A DNA stretch of 64,000 nucleotides from Solirubrobacteraceae bacterium (GCA_030447505.1 JAUJOT010000008.1:33400-97399), one strand, 5' to 3'. Numbered from the stretch's first letter, positions 1 to 10,441 are shown. The notes: generated from the letters alone by a model not told the origin. Numbers and translations: made by a program.

Positions 1-53
1 CGATCGCCGAGAAGCTCGTCGAGCACCGCATGGGCGACCCGGTCCCCGCCTGA
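1..53 (+). CDS. C-terminal end of upstream gene, probably elongation factor G
   Basis: Only the last 16 codons are in the window, read in frame from base 3 and ending in TGA at 51-53; the peptide ends GDPVPA. The position directly before tuf in a str/S10-type cluster is where fusA normally lies, and a basic helical end (AEKLVEHR) is compatible with an EF-G tail. The identity is inferred from gene order, not from a diagnostic motif. Confidence 0.5.
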   Translation, partial: IAEKLVEHRMGDPVPA

Positions 54-112
54 CCCCGCAGATTCGATAGTTTCAACCAGTTCATCGACAGACGCAGAGG
101 AGCGAATCGAAA

Positions 113-1300
<1,188 letters not shown>

Positions 1301-1415
1301 GGAGCGCGTTCGCCTTCCAGCACGCATCGAGGGGCGGGCCCGGAGGCGGGCCCCGCCATCCGCCCCCTGCCCGGGGCCCCGCCCTTCGTGTCGCTCGAAA
1401 CGCACGCACACAGCA

Positions 1416-1742
1416 ATGGCTACCACCACAGAGAACAAGATCCGCATCCGCCTCAAGGCGTACGACCACTCGGCCATCGAGACAGCGGCCAAGGAGATCG
1501 TCGAGACGGCGACGCGGACCGGTGCGACCGTCTCCGGACCGGTGCCGTTGCCGACCGAGAAGAACGTCTACTGCGTGATTCGCTCGCCGTTCAAGGACAA
1601 GGACTCGCGCGAGCACTTCGAGATCCGGACCCACAAGCGGCTGATCGACATCCATCAGCCCACGCCGAAGACCGTCGACTCGCTGCAGCGCCTCGACCAT
1701 CTGCCGGCCGGCGTCGACATCGAGATCCGCCTCGCCACGTAG
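1416..1742 (+). CDS. rpsJ: 30S ribosomal protein S10
   Basis: First gene of the S10 block. The 108-residue protein begins with a short polar leader, then [11 protein letters not shown], and contains the family segment [20 protein letters not shown]10 binds 16S rRNA in the 30S head and also acts as NusE in antitermination. It ends 39 bases before rplC. The 115 bases upstream contain a GGGCCC inverted repeat near 1335-1352 with no clear T-run, so readthrough from tuf is possible. Confidence 0.97.
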   Translation: MATTTENKIRIRLKAYDHSAIETAAKEIVETATRTGATVSGPVPLPTEKNVYCVIRSPFKDKDSREHFEIRTHKRLIDIHQPTPKTVDSLQRLDHLPAGVDIEIRLAT

Positions 1743-1781
1743 AGATGTCCTCGACCCGACCCATGCTCGCGCCGATCTGAG

Positions 1782-2399
1782 ATGCCAGCGATCCTCGCCA
1801 AGAAGCTCGGCATGACCCAGCTGTTCCTCGAGGACGGCACCGTCGAGCGCGTCACCGTGCTGGAGGCGGGACCGTGTCCGGTCACCGGCGTGCGGACGTA
1901 CGACCGCGACGGCTACGAGGCGCTTCAGCTCGCGTTCGGCTCCGTGAAGGAGAAGTACCTGAGCAAGCCCGAGCTCGGTCATCTCAGGAAGGCCGACGCG
2001 CCGCCGATGCGGCTCGTCAAGGAGTTCCGCGACGAGGCCGGCGAGCACGTCGTCGGCGACTCCGTGACGGTTGAGGACTTCGAGGTCGGTCAGCGCATCA
2101 AGGTCTCCGGCACCTCGAAGGGCAAGGGCTTCCAGGGCACGATCAAGCGCCACAACTTCGCCAGCGGCCCGAAGGCGCACGGCTCGCACAACATCCGCGC
2201 GCCGGGCTCGATCGGGGCGTCCGCGTGGCCGGCGCGCGTCATGAAGGGCATCCGCGGTCCCGGGCAGATGGGCAACAAGCGCGTGACGCAGAAGGGCCTG
2301 ACGATCGTGCGCCTCGACCCCGAGGACAACCTGATGCTCGTGCGCGGGTCGGTGCCCGGTCCCCGCAACGGCTTCGTCGAGGTGCGCAGCGATGGCTGA
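1782..2399 (+). CDS. rplC: 50S ribosomal protein L3
   Basis: A 205-residue protein starting MPAILAKKLGMTQLF, the normal bacterial L3 start. The conserved KGKGFQGTIKRHNF segment and the extended loop leading to GSIGASAWPARVMKG and GQMGNKRVTQKGL are intact. L3 is a primary 23S rRNA binder that reaches the peptidyl transferase centre. Its last 8 bases overlap rplD, which points to translational coupling. Confidence 0.97.
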   Translation: MPAILAKKLGMTQLFLEDGTVERVTVLEAGPCPVTGVRTYDRDGYEALQLAFGSVKEKYLSKPELGHLRKADAPPMRLVKEFRDEAGEHVVGDSVTVEDFEVGQRIKVSGTSKGKGFQGTIKRHNFASGPKAHGSHNIRAPGSIGASAWPARVMKGIRGPGQMGNKRVTQKGLTIVRLDPEDNLMLVRGSVPGPRNGFVEVRSDG

Positions 2400-3027
2400 T
2401 GCGAAGATCCTCGGTGGATCCGAGACGGCCAAGCTCGACGACAGCGCGTTCGGCGCATCGTTCAACGAGGCGCTCGTGCACGAGTCGGTGCGCGCGGAGC
2501 TCGCGGCCCGGCGGCAGGGCACGCACGCGACGAAGACGCGCGGCAACGTCCGCGGCGGCGGCGCCAAGCCGTGGCGACAGAAGGGCACCGGCCGCGCCCG
2601 CGCCGGCTCGTCGCGCTCGCCGATCTGGACGGGCGGCGGCACGATCTTCGGTCCCTCGCCGCGCCACTACACCTTCAAGGTCAACCGCAAGGAGCGCCGC
2701 GCTGCGCTGCGCAGCGCGCTCTCGGTGCACGCCGCCCGCGGCTCGATCGCCGTCTTCGACACGAACGCCTTCGAGACGCCGGCGACGAAGAAGGCCGCCG
2801 CGCTGCTCGAGGACGCGGGCCTGAAGCTGCCGATCCTCGTCGTCCTCTCCGACGACCAGGAGCAGGCCGCGCTGTCCTTTCGCAACATCTCGCGCGTCTC
2901 GGTGCTGTCGGTGTCGATGGTCGGCGTCGCGGACCTGATCGGCGCAGCGTCGGTCGTCTGCTCGCAGGCGGCGCTCGACGCGCTGACCGCGCGCGCCAAC
3001 GGCGAGCGCTCCGAGGAGCCCTCCTGA
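2392..3027 (+). CDS. rplD: 50S ribosomal protein L4
   Basis: A 211-residue protein. The loop with RGNVRGGGAKPWRQKGTGRARAG, which lines the exit tunnel, is well conserved; GGTIFGPSPR follows. In many bacteria L4 autoregulates the S10 operon, but I see no defined leader structure to support that here. It overlaps rplC by 8 bases and meets rplW at a TGATG junction (stop 3025-3027, start 3027). Confidence 0.97.
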   Translation: MADAKILGGSETAKLDDSAFGASFNEALVHESVRAELAARRQGTHATKTRGNVRGGGAKPWRQKGTGRARAGSSRSPIWTGGGTIFGPSPRHYTFKVNRKERRAALRSALSVHAARGSIAVFDTNAFETPATKKAAALLEDAGLKLPILVVLSDDQEQAALSFRNISRVSVLSVSMVGVADLIGAASVVCSQAALDALTARANGERSEEPS

Positions 3028-3329
3028 TGGATCCCAGCCAGGTCATCATCCGCCCGGTCGTCTCGGAGAAGTCCTACGTCCTCGCGACCGCGAACAAGTA
3101 CGTCTTCCGCGTGCACCCAGACGCCCACAAGACGCAGATCCGCCAGTCGATCGAGGCGCTGTTCGACGTCTCCGTCGTCTCGGTGCACACGCTCGCCGTG
3201 AAGTCCAAGCCCAAGCGGCGCGGCGCGATTCACGGCCGGACGCGGTCGTGGAAGAAGGCGATCGTCCAGGTCGCCCCCGGTGACTCGATTCCGATCTTCC
3301 AGGGACTCGAATCCCTGGACGAGGATTGA
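3027..3329 (+). CDS. rplW: 50S ribosomal protein L23
   Basis: A 100-residue protein starting [17 protein letters not shown]; the [10 protein letters not shown] motif is typical of L23. The segment KSKPKRRG plus [10 protein letters not shown] forms the rRNA-binding loop. L23 sits at the tunnel exit and docks signal recognition particle and trigger factor. The ATG at 3027 shares one base with the rplD stop codon. The next gene starts 7 bases downstream. Confidence 0.97.
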   Translation: MDPSQVIIRPVVSEKSYVLATANKYVFRVHPDAHKTQIRQSIEALFDVSVVSVHTLAVKSKPKRRGAIHGRTRSWKKAIVQVAPGDSIPIFQGLESLDED

Positions 3330-3336
3330 TCGAGCA

Positions 3337-4176
3337 ATGGCGATTCGCAAGCCCAAGCCCACCAGCCCCGGCCGTCGCTTCGCGACGTATCCCGACTTCG
3401 CAGAGGTCACGAAGGACCGGCCCGAGAAGACGCTCGTCGAGGGCCTCACGAAGTCCGGCGGCCGCAACGCGCGGGGGCGAAAGACCGCTCGCCACCGCGG
3501 CGGCGGCGCCAAGCGGCTGTATCGCAAGATCGACTTCAAGCGCACGAAGGACGGCGTGCCGGCGAAGGTCGCGGCGATCGAGTACGACCCCAACCGGTCG
3601 GCCTACATCGCGCTGCTGCACTACGTCGACGGCGAGAAGGCCTACATCCTCGCGCCGCAGCGGCTGCGCGTCGGCATGACCGTCGCCTCGGGCGAGGACG
3701 CCGACATCACGCCGGGCAACTGCCTGCCGCTGAGCCGCATGCCGATCGGCACCGTCATCCACAACGTCGAGCTGCAGCCCGGCCGCGGCGGCCAGCTCGC
3801 GCGCTCGGCCGGCACCGGCGTCCAGCTGATGGCGCGCGACGCCGGCATGGCGACGCTGCGCCTGCCCTCCGGCGAGATGCGGCTCGTGCGCGACAGCTGT
3901 CGCGGCACCGTCGGCACGATCGGCAACTCCGATCACCAGAACGTCAAGATCGGCAAGGCCGGCCGCAAGCGTCACATGGGCGTGCGTCCGCAGACGCGCG
4001 GCACGGCGATGAACCCGGTCGACCATCCGCACGGCGGCGGCGAGGGCTCCACGACCGCCGGTCGCCATCCCGTCACGCCGTGGGGCGTGCCGACGCTCGG
4101 CTACCGCACGCGCAAGAAGAACAAGCCATCTGACCGCTACATCGTCCGCGGTCGCAAGAGAGGGAAGAAGCGTTGA
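3337..4176 (+). CDS. rplB: 50S ribosomal protein L2
   Basis: A 279-residue protein starting [14 protein letters not shown]. The L2 signature [10 protein letters not shown], with the histidine important for peptidyl transferase centre assembly, is present, as is the basic C-terminal tail [12 protein letters not shown] at 3337 was chosen because it gives the canonical L2 N-terminus; an in-frame GTG/ATG farther upstream would add non-homologous residues overlapping rplW. The stop overlaps the TTG start of rpsS. Confidence 0.98.
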   Translation: MAIRKPKPTSPGRRFATYPDFAEVTKDRPEKTLVEGLTKSGGRNARGRKTARHRGGGAKRLYRKIDFKRTKDGVPAKVAAIEYDPNRSAYIALLHYVDGEKAYILAPQRLRVGMTVASGEDADITPGNCLPLSRMPIGTVIHNVELQPGRGGQLARSAGTGVQLMARDAGMATLRLPSGEMRLVRDSCRGTVGTIGNSDHQNVKIGKAGRKRHMGVRPQTRGTAMNPVDHPHGGGEGSTTAGRHPVTPWGVPTLGYRTRKKNKPSDRYIVRGRKRGKKR

Positions 4177-4445
4177 GCCGTTCAAGCAAGAAGGGGCCGT
4201 GGGTCGAGGAGCGCCTGATGGCGCGCGTCGAGGCCCTCAACGCCTCCAACTCCAAGCAGATGCTCAAGACCTGGTCGCGGGCCTCGACGATCTTTCCCGA
4301 GATGGTCGGTCACACGATCGCCGTCCACGACGGCCGCAAGCACGTCCCCGTGTTCGTGTCCGAGTCGATGGTCGGCCACAAGCTCGGCGAGTTCGCGCCG
4401 ACGCGGCTGTACCGCGGGCATGCCGGCAGCGGGAAGGTCCGATGA
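4173..4445 (+). CDS. rpsS: 30S ribosomal protein S19
   Basis: A 90-residue protein starting (M)[14 protein letters not shown], the normal S19 start, and containing [31 protein letters not shown] in two adjacent blocks. The start codon is TTG at 4173, which shares TTGA with the rplB stop and is preceded by an AGAGGGA ribosome-binding site. S19 binds the head of the 30S subunit with S13. The stop overlaps the rplV start as ATGA. Confidence 0.97.
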   Translation: MSRSSKKGPWVEERLMARVEALNASNSKQMLKTWSRASTIFPEMVGHTIAVHDGRKHVPVFVSESMVGHKLGEFAPTRLYRGHAGSGKVR

Positions 4446-5333
4446 GCCCGCGCCGACCAGCCACGCCGGACGAGGGCAAGGCCGGCGATCCTGACAAGGA
4501 TCGGGTCGACGCGAAGCAGGCCAAGGAGGCCGCCGCGGTCGAGGCCGCCTCCGAGGAGGTTCCCAGCAAGCCGAAGCGGCGGCGCAGGAAGGCGACGCCT
4601 GAGGCAGAGGGCACGGCCGCCGAGGCGACCGGCGTCGACAAGTCCGCCGCCGAGGCCGCGCTCGCGCAGCCGGTCGAGGACGACGAGCCGGCCGCCGCCC
4701 ACGAGCCCGCCGCCGACGCCGAGCCCGAGCCCGCCGCCGACGCCGAGCCCACCGCAGAGGCCGAGCCCGAGCCCGCCGCAGATCCCGAGCCCGAGCCCGG
4801 CGCAGAGGCCGAGGCCGAGCCGGCCGCAGACGAGAAGCCCAAGCCGCGCCGCACGCGCCGCAAGGCCGAGGACAGGCCCGCCGAGCCCGCCGCCGGCGCG
4901 CGCGCCGCCCCGCGCGACGACGGCGACACCCCGCCGATGGTGCGCGCCCACGCCAAGTACGTCCGCACGTCGGCGCGCAAGGCGCGCCTGGTCTGCGACC
5001 ACATCCGCGGCAAGCGTCCGCACGTCGGCGCGCAAGGCGCGCCTGGTCTGCGACCACATCCGCGGCAAGTCGGTGCCCGAGGCGCGCGCGATCCTCGCGC
5101 ACGCCAGCCGCGACGTCGCCCGTGACTGGTCAAAGCTGCTGGAGTCGGCGGTCGCCAACGCCGAGCACAACCACGAGCTGATCGGCGACGAGCTTCGGAT
5201 CCATGCCGTCAAGGCCGACGAGGGCCCGACCCTCAAGCGCTTCCGGCCGCGCGCGATGGGTCGCGCGACGAAGATCCGCAAGCGCACGAGCCACCTCTCG
5301 ATAACCCTTGCACCGAAGGACGGGGATAGCTAG
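4442..5333 (+). CDS. rplV: 50S ribosomal protein L22, frame broken by a 55-bp tandem duplication
   Basis: L22 lines the exit tunnel of the 50S subunit and is normally about 110-130 residues and essential. The frame opens at ATG 4442 (ATGA overlap with rpsS) and encodes an Ala/Pro/Glu-rich N-terminal extension of 165 residues before the L22 core starts at [19 protein letters not shown] (ATG 4937, residue 166). After HIRGK the next 55 bases repeat the previous 55 exactly (4960-5014 and 5015-5069). This pushes translation out of frame, into RPHVGAQG. The rest of L22 ([11 protein letters not shown] through [19 protein letters not shown]) lies in the other frame and ends at TAG 5331-5333. Removing one copy restores one 278-residue reading frame. 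I therefore treat this as a real rplV gene with an assembly error or very recent mutation. Confidence 0.85.
4960..5069 (+). repeat. Perfect 55-bp tandem duplication inside rplV
   Basis: Copy 1 spans 4960-5014 and copy 2 spans 5015-5069. They are identical base for base, starting CGTCCGCACG and ending CGCGGCAAG. The flanking bases differ (A before copy 1, T after copy 2), so the repeat is exactly 55 bp. 55 is not a multiple of 3, so the duplication shifts the L22 frame. Confidence 0.97.
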
Positions 5334-5357
5334 ATGAAGGACGGGAACAGCTAGATG
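5316..5357 (+). repeat. 21-bp tandem near-duplication at the rplV/rpsC junction
   Basis: AAGGACGGGGATAGCTAG+ATG (5316-5336) is followed directly by AAGGACGGGAACAGCTAG+ATG (5337-5357). Two of 21 bases differ. The unit covers the last codons of rplV, its TAG stop and an ATG, so the duplication creates a second stop-start junction. Confidence 0.9.
5334..5354 (+). CDS. Mini-ORF (MKDGNS) linking rplV and rpsC
   Basis: An ATG directly after the rplV TAG opens six codons, M-K-D-G-N-S, closed by TAG, and the rpsC ATG follows immediately. The peptide copies the L22 C-terminus (KDGDS) because it comes from a 21-bp duplication. It is probably translated by ribosomes reinitiating after rplV and would pass them to rpsC. 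A function for the peptide itself is doubtful. Confidence 0.35.
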   Translation: MKDGNS

Positions 5358-6212
5358 GGTCAGAAAGTCCACCCCGAGTCGATGCGCGTGGGGTACATCC
5401 ACGACTGGAAGTCCAACTGGTTCAACGAGAAGCAGTTCGCCGACTATCTGGCCGAGGACGTCGCGATCCGCAACCACATCACCGGCAAGCTGTCGCACGC
5501 CGGTCTGTCGGACATCACGATCCGCAAGGACGCCAACGAGGTCGAGGTGAACATCCACACCGCGCGGCCGGGGATCGTGATCGGCAAGTCCGGTTCCGAG
5601 GTCGACGCGCTGCGCAAGGACCTGCACCGGATCACGCGCAAGCAGATCAAGGTCAACATCCTCGAGATCAAGCGCCCGGAGCTCGACGCCAGGCTCGTCG
5701 CGCAGTCGGTCGCCGAGCAGCTGCAGAACCGCGTCGCCTTCCGGCGCGCGATGAAGCGCGCCCTGACGAGCGCGATGCGCTCCGGCGCGAAGGGCTGCAA
5801 GATCCAGGTCGGCGGTCGCCTCGGCGGCGCCGAGATGGCGCGCACCGAGAGCTACTCCGACGGCCGCGTGCCGCTGCACACGCTGCGGGCGGACATCGAC
5901 TACGGCTTCTTCGAGGCCAAGACGACGTTCGGGCGCATCGGCGTGAAGTGCTGGATCAACAAGGGCGAGATCATGCCCGAGGGCTACTCCGGCACCGACC
6001 TGACCGACATGGAGGGCCCGTCCAACCAGCAGCAGGATCGCGACGGCGGCCGCGGGCGCGGGCGCGGTGACCGCGACGGTCGCGGTGGTGCCGGCGGCCG
6101 TGGTGGCGGCGGCCGTGGCGGCGGCGGCGGCCGCGGTGGCGGCGGCGGTGGCGGTGGCGGGACCTCGCGTCCCGGCTTCGGCCCGGGCGCCCGCGGAGGA
6201 GGTGGCCGATAG
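5355..6212 (+). CDS. rpsC: 30S ribosomal protein S3 with Gly/Arg-rich tail
   Basis: A 285-residue protein starting [18 protein letters not shown]. The KH domain motif [13 protein letters not shown] is around residues 75-87, and the C-terminal domain includes [13 protein letters not shown] and [18 protein letters not shown]. From about residue 225 the protein becomes a low-complexity tail of Arg-Gly and poly-Gly runs ending GARGGGGR, which ordinary S3 (about 210-275 residues) lacks or has in milder form. S3 forms part of the mRNA entry channel and its helicase. The TAG stop shares a base with the GTG start of rplP. Confidence 0.96.
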   Translation: MGQKVHPESMRVGYIHDWKSNWFNEKQFADYLAEDVAIRNHITGKLSHAGLSDITIRKDANEVEVNIHTARPGIVIGKSGSEVDALRKDLHRITRKQIKVNILEIKRPELDARLVAQSVAEQLQNRVAFRRAMKRALTSAMRSGAKGCKIQVGGRLGGAEMARTESYSDGRVPLHTLRADIDYGFFEAKTTFGRIGVKCWINKGEIMPEGYSGTDLTDMEGPSNQQQDRDGGRGRGRGDRDGRGGAGGRGGGGRGGGGGRGGGGGGGGGTSRPGFGPGARGGGGR

Positions 6213-6631
6213 TGCTGGCTCCGAAGCGCGTCAAGCACCGCAAGCAGCACCGCGGGCGCAGGGGCGGGCTGTCGCGCGGGCAGACGTCGATCCAGTTCGG
6301 CGAGTACGGCCTCAAGTCGCTCGACGCCGGCTGGCTGACGAACCGCCAGATCGAGGCGGCCCGTATCGCGATGACGCGCAAGATCAAGCGCGGCGGCAAG
6401 GTCTGGATCAACGTCTATCCCGACAAGTCCTTCACGAAGAAGCCCGCGGAGACCCGCATGGGCTCCGGCAAGGGCTCGCCCGAGGGCTGGGTCGCGGTGG
6501 TCAAGCCGGGCCGCGTGATGTTCGAGCTGGCCGGCGTTCCCGAGCCGCTCGCGCGTGAGGCGATGCGTCTGGCCGGACACAAGCTGCCCGTCAAGACGAA
6601 GTTCGTGATGCGTGAGGACACCCCGTCGTGA
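6212..6631 (+). CDS. rplP: 50S ribosomal protein L16
   Basis: A 139-residue protein starting (M)[18 protein letters not shown], typical L16. It contains [21 protein letters not shown] and ends with the basic helix [19 protein letters not shown]. The start is GTG at 6212 overlapping the rpsC stop. L16 organises the A-site region of 23S rRNA. It overlaps rpmC by four bases (GTGA). Confidence 0.97.
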   Translation: MLAPKRVKHRKQHRGRRGGLSRGQTSIQFGEYGLKSLDAGWLTNRQIEAARIAMTRKIKRGGKVWINVYPDKSFTKKPAETRMGSGKGSPEGWVAVVKPGRVMFELAGVPEPLAREAMRLAGHKLPVKTKFVMREDTPS

Positions 6632-6834
6632 CGGCCAAGGACCTGCGCGACCTGTCCGAGAAGGAGCTTCTCGAGCACGTCGCGACGACCCGCAAGGACG
6701 TCTTCGGCCTGCGGTTCCAGCACGCCACCGGCGAGCTCGAGAACACGGCCGGGATCCGGACCGCCAAGCGCGAGCTTGCCCGTGCACTCACCGTCGCGCG
6801 CGAGCGCGGCGTCAAGATTCCGAACCGGAAGTAA
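6628..6834 (+). CDS. rpmC: 50S ribosomal protein L29
   Basis: A 68-residue coiled-coil protein, (M)[39 protein letters not shown] split by the usual turn, then [17 protein letters not shown]. It lies near the tunnel exit beside L23. The start is GTG at 6628 in a GTGA overlap with rplP. Length and position between L16 and S17 are canonical. Confidence 0.95.
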   Translation: MTAKDLRDLSEKELLEHVATTRKDVFGLRFQHATGELENTAGIRTAKRELARALTVARERGVKIPNRK

Positions 6835-6837
6835 GCG

Positions 6838-7392
6838 ATGGCTGACGACGAGACCCCTGAGACCGAAGAGACCGCGGACGAGACGGCGGCGACGGACGCC
6901 CCTGGGGCCGAGCCCGCCGAGCCCGCCGGCCCGCAGCCGAGCGCCAAGGAGGAGCGCGCGCGCGCGCAGCACGCCGCGAGCTCGCAGCGTCCTTCGCGCA
7001 CGCCCGAGCAGCGCGACGCCGAGCGCCGCGAGCTGCGCCGCAGCAAGGCGCTCGCCCGTGCCCGCCGCCGCCAGCAGGAGAAGGCCAAGCGCGCGGCAGA
7101 CGGTACGCCCGCCGGCACCGGCACGCCGCCGGCCGAGCCCAAGGTCTCGACCCCGCAGCTGCGGACGGGCACCGTCGTGTCGTCCAGGGCCGACAAGACG
7201 ATCGTCGTGCGGATCGACGTCGCCCGGCGGCACCGGCGCTACGAGAAGATCGTCCGCTCGACGTCGAAGCTGCACGCGCACGACGAGGACAACGACGCCA
7301 ACGAGGGCGATCGCGTCCGCGTCGTCGAGAGCCGGCCGCTGTCGCGCACGAAGCGCTGGAAGCTCGTCGACGTCCTGGAGCGCGCGAAGTGA
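6838..7392 (+). CDS. rpsQ: 30S ribosomal protein S17 with about 100-residue N-terminal extension
   Basis: A 184-residue protein; bacterial S17 is normally about 80-90. The S17 OB-fold core begins near residue 105 ([19 protein letters not shown]) and runs to [12 protein letters not shown]. The extra N-terminus is first acidic ([11 protein letters not shown]), then Ala/Pro-rich and finally strongly basic ([19 protein letters not shown]). ATG at 6838, three bases after rpmC, is the natural start for this packed operon. An internal start that drops the extension cannot be excluded. Confidence 0.93.
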   Translation: MADDETPETEETADETAATDAPGAEPAEPAGPQPSAKEERARAQHAASSQRPSRTPEQRDAERRELRRSKALARARRRQQEKAKRAADGTPAGTGTPPAEPKVSTPQLRTGTVVSSRADKTIVVRIDVARRHRRYEKIVRSTSKLHAHDEDNDANEGDRVRVVESRPLSRTKRWKLVDVLERAK

Positions 7393-7757
7393 TCCAGAAC
7401 GAGACACGACTGAAGGTCGCCGACAACACCGGCGCCCGCGAGATCCTCTGCATCCGCGTCAAGGGCGGCTCGCGCCGCCGCTACGCGTTCGTCGGCGACG
7501 TCATCACCGCGACCGTCAAGCAGGCCAACCCGCAGGGGACGGTCAAGAAGGGCGAGGTCGTCACGGCGGTCGTCGTGCGCACGAAGAAGTCCTTCGGGCG
7601 CGACGACGGCACGTACATCGCCTTTGACGAGAACGCCGCGGTCATCATCGACGCCGCGAACAACCCGCGCGGCACGCGCATCTTCGGTCCGGTGGCGCGC
7701 GAGCTGCGCGACCGCAACTTCATGAAGATCGTGTCGCTCGCGCCGGAGGTCCTCTAA
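7389..7757 (+). CDS. rplN: 50S ribosomal protein L14
   Basis: A 122-residue protein starting (M)[21 protein letters not shown], the standard L14 start. It contains [15 protein letters not shown] and the C-terminal [29 protein letters not shown] in two blocks. It sits at the intersubunit face. The start is GTG at 7389 in a GTGA overlap with the rpsQ stop. Confidence 0.98.
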   Translation: MIQNETRLKVADNTGAREILCIRVKGGSRRRYAFVGDVITATVKQANPQGTVKKGEVVTAVVVRTKKSFGRDDGTYIAFDENAAVIIDAANNPRGTRIFGPVARELRDRNFMKIVSLAPEVL

Positions 7758-7760
7758 GCC

Positions 7761-8075
7761 ATGCCCGCACGCATCGTCAAGGGCGACGAGGTCGTCGTCA
7801 TCAGCGGCAAGGACCGCGGCAAGCAGGGCAAGGTGCTGCGGATCGATCCGCGCAAGGAACGCGTCTACGTCGAGGGCCTGAACATCATCAAGCGCCACAC
7901 GCGCCCGCGCCCCGGCTCCGCCGAGCCCGGCGGCGTGATCGAGCGGGAGGGCCCGATCCACCTCTCGAACGTCGCCCTGCGCGACCCGAAGGACAAGAAG
8001 CCCACGCGCGTCAAGACCGTCGTCGAGCACGGCAAGCGCATGCGCGCGTCGGCCCGCACAGGAGCGAAGCTCTAG
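7761..8075 (+). CDS. rplX: 50S ribosomal protein L24
   Basis: A 104-residue protein with the KOW motif near the N-terminus ([20 protein letters not shown]). It is an early 23S rRNA binder that starts 50S assembly. The ATG lies three bases after rplN, and the TAG stop directly abuts the rplE ATG. Confidence 0.97.
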   Translation: MPARIVKGDEVVVISGKDRGKQGKVLRIDPRKERVYVEGLNIIKRHTRPRPGSAEPGGVIEREGPIHLSNVALRDPKDKKPTRVKTVVEHGKRMRASARTGAKL

Positions 8076-8849
8076 ATGTCGACGCAGACCGCCGCACCAC
8101 CCGCGCGCCTGAAGGGCCGCTACCTCGACGAGATCCGGCCGGCGCTCATGAAGCGCTTCGGCTACACGTCGGTCATGCAGGTCCCGAAGATCGAGAAGAT
8201 CGTGCTGAACATGGGCGTCGGCGACGCCAAGCAGGACTCCAAGGCGCTCGAGGCAGCGCAGGAGCAGCTCGCGACGATCGCCGGCCAGAAGCCCAACGTG
8301 CGCCGCGCGCGCAAGTCGATCGCGAACTTCAAGCTGCGCGAGGGCATGCCCGTCGGCCTCGCGGTCACGCTGCGCAACGAGCGCGCGTACGAGTTCCTCG
8401 ACCGCCTGATGTCCGTCGCGATCCCGCGCATCCGCGACTTCCGCGGGCTGAAGGCCAACGCCTTTGACGGCCGCGGCAACTACACGCTCGGCATCCGTGA
8501 GCAGACGATCTTCCCGGAGATCGACTACGACGCGATCGACCAGGTGCGCGGACTCGACGTCGTGATCGTGACCTCCGCCCAATCCGACTCCGAGGCGTTC
8601 GCGCTGCTCGAGGCGTTCGGCATGCCGTTCGGCAAGCAGAACCGGCCCGGCGGGCCCCCACCGACGCCTGCCGATGCCGACCTCGCTGCGCGCGAAGCGG
8701 AGGCGGAGGACAAGCGCGAGTCCGAGGCGGCGGCGCGCGAACAGCTCAAGAGCGAGGACCCCGCGGCGTACGAGCGGGCGGCGGCCACGACCAAGGAGCC
8801 CGAGATCGAACCAGACATCGACGCGTCCAACCTGACCGAGGAACACTAA
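8076..8849 (+). CDS. rplE: 50S ribosomal protein L5 with C-terminal extension
   Basis: A 257-residue protein; normal L5 is about 180. The core includes [32 protein letters not shown], and [20 protein letters not shown], and closes with [12 protein letters not shown] at about residue 187. The remaining 70 residues are Pro/Ala/Glu-rich and charged ([19 protein letters not shown]) with no recognisable fold. L5 binds 5S rRNA in the central protuberance. The start directly follows the rplX stop. Confidence 0.95.
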   Translation: MSTQTAAPPARLKGRYLDEIRPALMKRFGYTSVMQVPKIEKIVLNMGVGDAKQDSKALEAAQEQLATIAGQKPNVRRARKSIANFKLREGMPVGLAVTLRNERAYEFLDRLMSVAIPRIRDFRGLKANAFDGRGNYTLGIREQTIFPEIDYDAIDQVRGLDVVIVTSAQSDSEAFALLEAFGMPFGKQNRPGGPPPTPADADLAAREAEAEDKRESEAAAREQLKSEDPAAYERAAATTKEPEIEPDIDASNLTEEH

Positions 8850-8850
8850 G

Positions 8851-9036
8851 ATGGCCAAGACGTCCCAGCGGGTCCGCCAAGCGCGGCCCGCGAAGTTCAA
8901 GACCCGGGAGTACAGCCGTTGCCGCCGTTGCGGCCGGGCCCGCGCGGTGTACCGCAAGTTCGGCCTGTGCCGGATCTGCCTGCGCGAGATGGCCCACAAC
9001 GGCTTTGTTCCGGGCATGACGAAGTCTTCGTGGTGA
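8851..9036 (+). CDS. rpsZ: 30S ribosomal protein S14, zinc-binding (type Z)
   Basis: A 61-residue protein with the two zinc-binding pairs CRRC and CRIC spaced by 12 residues, the mark of the short zinc-dependent S14 type. The C-terminus [11 protein letters not shown] is typical. It starts one base after the rplE stop and is followed by a 25-base gap to rpsH. Many actinobacteria also carry a second zinc-free S14; none is visible here. Confidence 0.97.
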   Translation: MAKTSQRVRQARPAKFKTREYSRCRRCGRARAVYRKFGLCRICLREMAHNGFVPGMTKSSW

Positions 9037-9061
9037 CGAGCCAGACCGAGAGAGCACGACC

Positions 9062-9472
9062 GTGAGCGCAAGCACAGACCCCATCGCAGATTTTCTGACG
9101 CGGATCCGCAACGCGATCCAGGCTGCCCACGAGACGGTCGAGATCCCGTCGTCGCGGCTGAAGTCCGAGTGCGCGCGGATCCTCGCCGAGCAGGGCTACA
9201 TCGATGGCTTCGAGACCGTCGCCCCGGATCGCGAGCATCCCGGCGAGACGATCCGCGTGCGGCTGAAGTACACCTCCGACCGCCGCTCGGCGATCTCCGG
9301 CCTGAAGCGCGTGTCGCGGCCCGGCCGCCGCACGTACGCGGGCTCCCAGGAGATCGCGAAGGTGCTCGGCGGCATGGGCACGGCAATCGTCTCGACGTCA
9401 CGCGGCGTGATGACCGGCCACGAGGCCCGCAGCGCGGGCGTCGGCGGCGAGGTCGTGGCGCACGTTTGGTAG
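9062..9472 (+). CDS. rpsH: 30S ribosomal protein S8
   Basis: A 136-residue protein starting (M)[17 protein letters not shown]. The C-terminal signature [27 protein letters not shown] is complete across two blocks. The start is GTG at 9062. S8 binds the 16S central domain and often represses the spc operon, but no regulatory hairpin was identified here. Confidence 0.97.
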   Translation: MSASTDPIADFLTRIRNAIQAAHETVEIPSSRLKSECARILAEQGYIDGFETVAPDREHPGETIRVRLKYTSDRRSAISGLKRVSRPGRRTYAGSQEIAKVLGGMGTAIVSTSRGVMTGHEARSAGVGGEVVAHVW

Positions 9473-9474
9473 CC

Positions 9475-10008
9475 ATGTCGCGAATCGGAAAGAAGCCGAT
9501 CCCCCTCCCGACCGGCGTCAGCGTGTCGATCGGGCCCGAGGTCGTGCGCGTGAACGGCCCGCGCGGCGAGCTCTCGGAGCGCGTGCCGCGTGCGATCTCC
9601 GTCGAGCAGGAGGACGGCCAGCTGATCGTCAAGCGCCCGACCGACCGCGGCGAGCACCGCGCCCTGCACGGGCTGACGCGCTCGCTCGTGGCCAACATGG
9701 TCGAGGGCGTCACGAGCGGCTTTCAGAAGACGCTCGAGATCCAGGGCGTCGGCTACCGCGCGCTGCTGAAGGGCCGCGACCTCGAGCTCGCGCTCGGCTA
9801 CTCGCACCCGGTGCCGATCAAGGCGCCCGAGGGCATCGAGTTCGAGGTGCCCCAGCCGACGCGGATCATCGTGCGCGGCAACTCCAAGCAGCAGGTCGGC
9901 GAGATCGCCGCCAAGATCCGCAAGCAGCGCCCGCCGGAGCCCTACAAGGGCAAGGGCATCCGCTACGAGGGCGAGTACGTCGCCCGGAAGGTCGGCAAGC
10001 GCGCATGA
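9475..10008 (+). CDS. rplF: 50S ribosomal protein L6
   Basis: A 177-residue protein starting [15 protein letters not shown]. The duplicated L6 fold ends with the signature [19 protein letters not shown] at 9475, two bases after the rpsH stop, gives the canonical N-terminus; a longer in-frame opening upstream overlaps rpsH and has no L6 similarity. A 79-base spacer precedes rplR. Confidence 0.98.
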   Translation: MSRIGKKPIPLPTGVSVSIGPEVVRVNGPRGELSERVPRAISVEQEDGQLIVKRPTDRGEHRALHGLTRSLVANMVEGVTSGFQKTLEIQGVGYRALLKGRDLELALGYSHPVPIKAPEGIEFEVPQPTRIIVRGNSKQQVGEIAAKIRKQRPPEPYKGKGIRYEGEYVARKVGKRA

Positions 10009-10087
10009 GTGCAGCGAAGCGCAGCATTCACGACCGGCTGGATGGCGGCCGACCGTCTCGAGCGCGCCGACCGGATGGAGGCAAGAG

Positions 10088-10441
10088 GTGACCGTTCGAA
10101 CCAGGCCCCAGACGCGTCTCAAGCGCCGGCGCCGCGTGCGCGCGAAGATCTCCGGCACGCCCGAGCGGCCGCGCATCTCGGTCTTTCGCTCCAACCGCGG
10201 GATCGCGGCGCAGCTCGTCGACGACATCGCCGGCCACACGCTGGCCGCCGTGACGTGGACCGAGGAGCCGCTGCGCGGCAAGGCTCCGATGGAGCAGGCC
10301 GCCGAGGCCGGCAAGCTGCTGGCCGAGCGCGCGCAGGCCGCGGGCATCTCCAGCGCCGTGTTCGATCGCGGCGGATACCAGTACCACGGCCGCGTCAAGG
10401 CCTTCGCAGAGGGCGTCCGCGAAGGAGGACTGACCGTATGA
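10088..10441 (+). CDS. rplR: 50S ribosomal protein L18
   Basis: A 117-residue protein with [20 protein letters not shown] and the C-terminal [24 protein letters not shown] in adjacent blocks, both typical of L18. It binds 5S rRNA with L5. The start is GTG at 10088, just after AAGAG. The stop overlaps an ATG at 10438 (ATGA) that opens the first mini-ORF of the rplR-rpsE junction. Confidence 0.96.
   Translation: MTVRTRPQTRLKRRRRVRAKISGTPERPRISVFRSNRGIAAQLVDDIAGHTLAAVTWTEEPLRGKAPMEQAAEAGKLLAERAQAAGISSAVFDRGGYQYHGRVKAFAEGVREGGLTV

Noticed and set aside
1335..1352. GGGCCC inverted repeat between tuf and rpsJ as a terminator
   Set aside because: The stem is only 6 bp, is surrounded by GC-rich mismatches and has no T-run; operon continuity is more likely.
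4442..5333. Programmed frameshift as the explanation for split L22
   Set aside because: The two frames are separated by an exact 55-bp repeat, which fully explains the shift; no slippery site is needed.
7239..9713. An 824-codon minus-strand frame across L14-L24-L5-S14-S8
   Set aside because: It is a GC-skew shadow of well-conserved ribosomal genes; composition is low-complexity and no domain is seen.
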